9,284 nucleotides of DNA, from the NCBI GenBank assembly GCA_903890595.1, contig CAITBU010000427.1, positions 1 through 9,284 of the forward strand. The letters are read 5' to 3'. The notes beneath the pieces are model-generated. The model was not told the DNA's origin. It searched no databases and worked only from the letters and a program-made list of their open reading frames with translations. Position numbers and translations under genes: made by a program. Within the stretch, counting starts at the first letter, position 1. Each line of letters begins with the position of its first letter. Below are positions 5,487 to 9,284 of this stretch, piece by piece. Source of the DNA: an uncultured Holophagaceae bacterium. Lineage in GTDB: Bacteria > Acidobacteriota > Holophagae > Holophagales > Holophagaceae.

Positions 5487-6689
5487 TCAGGGCAGCAGCC
5501 GCACGGTGGCCAGAAAGGTGCCGGACCGGGCGGGGTCCTGGCGCAGCAGGTCCAGGCTCGAGCTCGCCACCAGGAGGTCCCGGCGCCCATCTCCGTCCAG
5601 GTCCACCGCCAGGAGGGCCCCCGGCACAGAGAATCCGCCCCGGTCCGTGCGGGGTCCAAAGACCCCGGGGGAGCCCGACTGCTGGAGGGAGATGGTGAGG
5701 ACACCGGGTCCCACCTGGGTGTAGGCCAAGTCCCCCCGGCCGTCGCCATCCAGGTCTGCGAAGACCAGGCCGCTGAAGCCGAGCCCACCGGTGAAGGTCA
5801 GCCCCGTGGCCACCGACTGGAAGGAACCCCCTGAGCCGGGGCCCTGGGCGTAGACGACGATGGACCCGGCCGAGGGCGACACCGAAGTCTGCAGGGCCAC
5901 CGCCAAGTCGGGGCGCCCATCCCCATTCAGGTCCCCGGCGCAGAAGGCCAGGGGAACGCCTGCCAGATTGTGCACCGGGCCAGCCACCAGCGTTCCGCTG
6001 GCCGGGTCCTGCAAGAAGATGCGGAGGGTCTGGTCCGCGGCGGCTACCGCCAGGTCCGTGCGGCCGTCGCCGTTCAGGTCCGCCGCCAGCAAGAAGCCCT
6101 GCGGGATACCAGGCAGAGCCACCGGGACCAGGAAGGTGCCCCGATGGAGGGGATCCTGGTGGAGGCTCCAGGTGCCTCCTGCCCAGGTCAGGAGCTCCAG
6201 ACGCCCATCCCCATCGAGGTCGGCGATGCAGAGGCTGCCGCCTCCTGCGGGCAGAGCCACGACCTGGGGGGTGAGAAAGCCGCCCGGTCGGGTGGGGTCC
6301 TGGAGGCAGATCTGCAGGTGGCTCGGCTCGTTGTAGTCTGCGGTCAGAACCACCAGGTCCTGGAGGCCATCCCCATCCAGGTCCCCATAGGCCACTGCGG
6401 TGGGTGACTGGGTCAGGGCCAGGCGGTCTGCCAGGCGGGGCACGCCGCCCCCGGTGCCGGCCAGGAGGGCCACGGAGTGACCGTGGTTTCCCGTGCCGCT
6501 CAGGAAGTCGGTGGCGGCCACCTGGACCTGCCCCCGGCCGTCTAGATCTGCTGCTGCCACGGCGAAGTAGCTGTGGAAGGTGGGGACTATGAAGTCGTTT
6601 ACTCCGATGCCGGAAGCGCAGCCCAGCAGGGCGGCGACGACCCCGGCCACCAGGGTCTTCGAAAGCGTGCTCCGGGGTCCGGGTTTCAT
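5487..6689 (-). CDS. FG-GAP/VCBS seven-repeat beta-propeller lipoprotein
   Basis: This 400-residue exported protein begins with a short basic stretch, a hydrophobic core and LLGC, giving a likely lipobox with Cys24 as the lipidated residue (leucine at -2 is slightly off consensus). It then carries seven calcium-loop motifs of the form D-x-D/N-G-D-G-x-x-D/E-L, starting near residues 48 (degenerate, DLDGRG), 103, 157, 204, 253, 312 and 363, at intervals of 47-59. This fits a seven-bladed, integrin-like FG-GAP propeller that binds Ca2+. Most blades also hold a QDP...G-x-F strand (for example LQDPTRPGGF and RQDPARSGTF). Such proteins act in surface adhesion or protein contacts; the partner is unknown. 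The start at 6689 overlaps the stop of the upstream DUF2339 gene as ATGA, implying coupled translation. The GC-rich coding sequence is like its neighbours. Confidence 0.9.
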   Translation of the reverse strand: MKPGPRSTLSKTLVAGVVAALLGCASGIGVNDFIVPTFHSYFAVAAADLDGRGQVQVAATDFLSGTGNHGHSVALLAGTGGGVPRLADRLALTQSPTAVAYGDLDGDGLQDLVVLTADYNEPSHLQICLQDPTRPGGFLTPQVVALPAGGGSLCIADLDGDGRLELLTWAGGTWSLHQDPLHRGTFLVPVALPGIPQGFLLAADLNGDGRTDLAVAAADQTLRIFLQDPASGTLVAGPVHNLAGVPLAFCAGDLNGDGRPDLAVALQTSVSPSAGSIVVYAQGPGSGGSFQSVATGLTFTGGLGFSGLVFADLDGDGRGDLAYTQVGPGVLTISLQQSGSPGVFGPRTDRGGFSVPGALLAVDLDGDGRRDLLVASSSLDLLRQDPARSGTFLATVRLLP

Positions 6690-8383
6690 GGCTGCTCCCC
6701 CTGCCGCCGGCGGTGGGCCAGGATGGCCGCAGCCATGCCCATGGCTCCCACGGCCAGGGAGGCCAGGGCCCGCAGCGGCGTGTCGGCCCGGTCCAGGTCC
6801 ACGGCGATGAGCTTGAGGCTGGCGGCGGCCATGAGGACGTAGCCCGCCACGGCCAGGGCCCATCCTCCCTCGGGCTGGCCCAGGGACCGCATCCACTGCC
6901 AGGCGCCGCTGGCGGCCCAGGTGAGCGTCATGGCCACGGAGGCCTCCCGACTGAAGAGGGCACCCCCTGAGGCCGGCCCCCGCAGGGCCTGCACGGCCCG
7001 GGCGGCTTCCAGGGCCAGGGTCAGGTTGGCGGTCAGCTCAAGGGCCACGAAGGCCAGGGGGCGCAGGCGTCCGCTGGGGCGAGCCAGGAGGCCCCAGCAC
7101 CCCGCCGCCAGGAGTCCCTCCAGGAAGGCCGGGTTCAGGAAGGGCGTCAGTCCCGTCGCCTGGCCCGCGGGGGCCCAGGGCAGGTGGAGGGCCCAGCGTG
7201 CTGTCGTGAGCAGGGCCAGGGCCACGGCGATGCCCCGAAGGACGGGGGCGTCGGCGCGCCTGGCTCCGTCCGCTACCTGGGCGGAGGCCCAGGCCAAGGT
7301 CAGGGCGAAGATGCCCCAGAGGGAGCCGACCCAGCGGCCACTCAGGGCCACGGGGACCGCCAAGGTCAGGTGTCCCGCCGCCAGGGCCAGGAGGCCCCAG
7401 TCCGCTGCCTCGGCCTTCATGCGCCGCTGGAGGGGCGCCACCAGGGCCAGATTGAGGCCCGCCGCACCCACCAGCAGGAGAGCGAAGGCCTCTGGGGGCA
7501 GGAGGGTCTTATGCCACAGCACCCAGGCGGTGGCAGTGGCCAGGAGGTGGCCCACGAACCACAGGGCCGTGGGGGTGCTCGGCAGGGCAGGGACCCTCGG
7601 CAGCCAGACCCAGAGTCCCGCCAGGAGGAGGTGCAGCGCCAGGAGGGCGCTCAGCGCCGGAACATCAGAGCGCAGGACGGTGCCACAGGTGATTGGCCAG
7701 AGGAGGCCGGTGCCCAGGAGGGCGGTCCAGCGGGCCCCCACCCAGGTGGCGGCCACCGGAGCGCGGAAGGGGACCAGCAGGGCCGCGGTCAGGAGCACCA
7801 CCAGGTAGAGGGCCAGACCCACCTCGTGGTGGCCGCCCTGGCCGAAGGCCAGCGGAGCCGCCAGGGCGCTGACCAGGGCCACCGTGAGGGCGCCGCCACA
7901 GGCCGCACGCACGGCCAGGGCCCCCGCCCCCAGGGTCACCAGGGCCATGGCCAAGAGGCCCGCCGAGGCCGGATAGAAGTGGTAGGTCAGCGCCCCGGCC
8001 CGGCAGGTGAACTGCAGCGTGCCGAGGCCCGCCAGGAGCAGGGCTGTGCCCAGGCGGCGGCCCTCGCCCGGCAGGAGGCGGGCGGCCCAGGCGGTGATCC
8101 CGCCCCCGGCCAGCAGACCCAGGGCGAAGCGGGTACCCGGTCCCAACCAGCCCTGCTGAGCGGCCCAGGTCAGGAAGAAGGCTGCTCCCAGGAGGAAGAT
8201 GGCCCCCCCGATGCCGGCGATCCAGGCCACGGGGGTGATGCGGAAGCGGGGCAGGGAAAGCTGAGGGGCCTGGAACCGCGGCGTCGGGACCGAGGGGGTC
8301 CGCTGGCCCTGGAGAAGCCAGGCCACCTGGGCTTCCAGCTGAGCCACACGCTCGGCGAGATCCTGGGGTGGGGTGGGTTCCAT
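6686..8383 (-). CDS. DUF2339-family multi-pass membrane protein
   Basis: This 565-residue protein begins with a short soluble region containing a heptad-like helix (LAERVAQLEAQVAWLL, 9-24) and a proline-rich spacer. From about residue 50 it runs through roughly 18 hydrophobic segments to a short basic, cytoplasmic-looking tail (AHRRRQGEQP). The coiled-coil start, the first segment ITPVAWIAGIGGAIFLLGAA and the closing pattern SLKLIAVDLDR...LRALASLAVGAMGM are those of DUF2339. The family has no established biochemical role, and members are often longer (about 700-1000 residues), so this is a short version. GGAG 5 nt before the ATG at 8383 supports the start. The gene overlaps the downstream FG-GAP lipoprotein by 4 nt (ATGA), so the two products probably work at the envelope together. 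It lies 73 nt downstream of the GGDEF gene on the same strand. Confidence 0.85.
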   Translation of the reverse strand: MEPTPPQDLAERVAQLEAQVAWLLQGQRTPSVPTPRFQAPQLSLPRFRITPVAWIAGIGGAIFLLGAAFFLTWAAQQGWLGPGTRFALGLLAGGGITAWAARLLPGEGRRLGTALLLAGLGTLQFTCRAGALTYHFYPASAGLLAMALVTLGAGALAVRAACGGALTVALVSALAAPLAFGQGGHHEVGLALYLVVLLTAALLVPFRAPVAATWVGARWTALLGTGLLWPITCGTVLRSDVPALSALLALHLLLAGLWVWLPRVPALPSTPTALWFVGHLLATATAWVLWHKTLLPPEAFALLLVGAAGLNLALVAPLQRRMKAEAADWGLLALAAGHLTLAVPVALSGRWVGSLWGIFALTLAWASAQVADGARRADAPVLRGIAVALALLTTARWALHLPWAPAGQATGLTPFLNPAFLEGLLAAGCWGLLARPSGRLRPLAFVALELTANLTLALEAARAVQALRGPASGGALFSREASVAMTLTWAASGAWQWMRSLGQPEGGWALAVAGYVLMAAASLKLIAVDLDRADTPLRALASLAVGAMGMAAAILAHRRRQGEQP

Positions 8384-8456
8384 GGCGACTCCATACGGAT
8401 GCGTATGGAATACTGGGTCCGCAGGGTCTCCTCGTCAAGGCCCTTCGGCAGGAGCT
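8384..8456. other. Intergenic gap between the GGDEF and DUF2339 genes
   Basis: This 73-nt spacer lies between two minus-strand genes. It contains the palindrome at 8390-8409 and, read on the minus strand, a TTGACG hexamer (complement of 8435-8440) that could be a -35. The best -10 I can place after it is poor (AGTATT, 18 nt away). A small stem GAGCT/AGCTC at 8452-8463 spans the GGDEF stop but is not followed by a T run. The DUF2339 gene may therefore have its own promoter or may be read through from the GGDEF gene. Confidence 0.35.
8390..8409 (-). promoter_or_regulatory. Perfect 8+8 bp inverted repeat over the DUF2339 ribosome binding site
   Basis: TCCATACG (8390-8397) and CGTATGGA (8402-8409) are exact reverse complements with a 4-nt centre. 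The Shine-Dalgarno GGAG of the DUF2339 gene (complement of 8389-8392) largely lies in the arm nearer the start codon. As RNA the stem would hide the ribosome binding site. As DNA it has the size and symmetry of an operator for a dimeric repressor. Symmetry is seen directly; function is inferred. Confidence 0.5.
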
Positions 8457-9284
8457 TTAGCTCATCACGCAGTTCCGACCCTGGGCCTTGGCCTGGTAGA
8501 GGGCCTGGTCGGCGCGGGCCAGCATGGCTTCAGCGCCGTCATCGGTGCCCTCCCACTGGGCGAGACCGATGCTCAGGGTCACGCGGTCACCGGGGGGCAG
8601 GCAGGGGTAGGGGTCCACGGTGACGTATTCACGCAGCCGCTCGGCCAGGGCCCGGGCGCCGTCCAGGTCGGTCTGGGGGCAGAAGGCCAGGAACTCCTCG
8701 CCACCGATGCGGCCCAGCTGATCGACCTTGCGCAGACCGAAGAGCATGCGCTGGGACATGATGCCCAGCACCTGGTCGCCCGCCGGATGCCCGTAGCGGT
8801 CGTTCACCGACTTGAAGTGGTCCAGGTCCAGCATCATGATCGAGAGCTGCAGGCCAAACCGGTCGCACTTGTCCAGCTCGGTGGAGAGCATGTCCAGGAT
8901 GTGCTTCCGGTTGTAGAGGCCGGTCAGGGGGTCCTGGATGGCCTGGTGGTAGAGGCGCAGACGGGAGTCCTCCAGGCTCAGGAGGCGGCCCAGCTCCTCG
9001 GCGGCGATCTCGAAGAGGCGCTCGAAGTCCTCGGCGGCCTGGCGCTCGGCGACAAAGGCCAGGGCCCCGATGGTGGGATAGCCGGGGGTGGTGGCGGGCA
9101 GCACCCGCAGGACGGGGTTGCGCAGGCTCTTGCGGCGCTCGTCCTCGTCGGAGGCCGGATGCCAGTGGCACTCGGGGGGCAGGGAGAAGGGTCCGCGCTC
9201 CCCCAGCTCCTGCAACAGGGTGGCTCGGTCCTCGAGGCTGGCGGAGCTGCCGTGGACGCCGTGGCAGACCAGGCCCTCGTCGCC
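8457..9284 (-). CDS. Diguanylate cyclase: GAF-like sensor and GGDEF domain (N-terminus beyond window)
   Basis: The reading frame is open to the window edge, so only the last 275 residues are seen and the start is missing. The GGDEF domain (about 117-275) makes cyclic di-GMP from two GTP. It has DPLTGLYNRKHI (118-129), the metal-binding stretch MMLDLDHFKSVNDRYGHPAGD (150-170), the active-site GGEEF (194-198), and the closing SIGLAQWEG and ADQALYQAKAQGRNCV. An RxxD product-inhibition site (RKVD, 185-188) lies exactly five residues before GGEEF, so an active, feedback-inhibited cyclase is expected. The part before it ends in a strand and long helix (TIGALAFVAERQAAEDFERLFEIAAEELGRLL), like the end of a GAF domain. 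That reading is tentative. The stop is TAA, and the DUF2339 gene follows 73 nt downstream on the same strand. Confidence 0.92.
   Translation of the reverse strand, partial: GDEGLVCHGVHGSSASLEDRATLLQELGERGPFSLPPECHWHPASDEDERRKSLRNPVLRVLPATTPGYPTIGALAFVAERQAAEDFERLFEIAAEELGRLLSLEDSRLRLYHQAIQDPLTGLYNRKHILDMLSTELDKCDRFGLQLSIMMLDLDHFKSVNDRYGHPAGDQVLGIMSQRMLFGLRKVDQLGRIGGEEFLAFCPQTDLDGARALAERLREYVTVDPYPCLPPGDRVTLSIGLAQWEGTDDGAEAMLARADQALYQAKAQGRNCVMS

Noticed and set aside
5487..6689. DNA-level repeats inside the lipoprotein gene
   Set aside because: The recurring CCATCCCC-like stretches are the codons of the seven D-x-D-G-D-G loops and need no separate repeat feature.
8398..8460. Sigma70 promoter for DUF2339 with TTGACG as -35
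   Set aside because: The -35 hexamer is good, but the best -10 at 18 nt matches only about half the consensus, so I mention it in the spacer entry without calling a promoter.
7184..8623. Long plus-strand open frame of 479 codons opposite the DUF2339 gene
   Set aside because: The product is an uninterrupted Gly/Gln/Arg-rich string with no domain pattern. The opposite strand carries a coherent membrane protein with family motifs.

Overview
The window is GC-rich and densely coded. It holds nine protein genes or gene fragments and no RNA genes, insertion sequences or CRISPR arrays that I can support. A kdsA gene (Kdo synthesis for lipopolysaccharide) and a probable lipoprotein point to a Gram-negative bacterium with an outer membrane. 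The high GC content, the FG-GAP lipoprotein with recurring QDP/GxF strands, and the MTD1-type folate dehydrogenase recall Acidobacteriota of the Holophaga/Geothrix kind. That placement is an inference from memory and was not tested.

Layout. Positions 1-82 hold the last 26 codons of an AMP-forming acyl-CoA synthetase (+). Convergent to it is a fused gene (124-1584, -): endonuclease III joined through a proline-rich linker to a cytoplasmic BtuF/TroA-like binding domain. Divergent from that, starting only 58 nt away, is an MTD1-like methylenetetrahydrofolate dehydrogenase (1643-2503, +). An 11-unit heptamer repeat array (2510-2586) fills the gap to a convergent pair on the minus strand: kdsA (3138-3968) followed by a GNAT acetyltransferase (2584-3138) whose start overlaps the kdsA stop. 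The acetyltransferase stop codon lies inside the last heptamer.

A 117-nt divergent intergenic region, with a hairpin next to the kdsA Shine-Dalgarno, separates kdsA from an Lrp/AsnC regulator (4086-4589, +). That gene is followed 25 nt later by an EamA/DMT-family exporter (4615-5484, +), a typical regulator-exporter pair. Convergent to the exporter is a minus-strand set read right to left: a GAF-like/GGDEF diguanylate cyclase cut by the window edge (8457-9284), a DUF2339 multi-pass membrane protein (6686-8383) and a seven-repeat FG-GAP beta-propeller lipoprotein (5487-6689). The last two overlap as ATGA. A perfect 8+8 bp inverted repeat covers the DUF2339 Shine-Dalgarno.

Most of the window is ordinary housekeeping and envelope content. 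The most unusual items are the Nth-BtuF-like fusion, the MTD1-type dehydrogenase that lacks the cyclohydrolase residues, the heptamer array that supplies a stop codon, and the coupled DUF2339/propeller-lipoprotein pair. I see no defence system or mobile element here. No stretch longer than about 120 nt lacks a gene.
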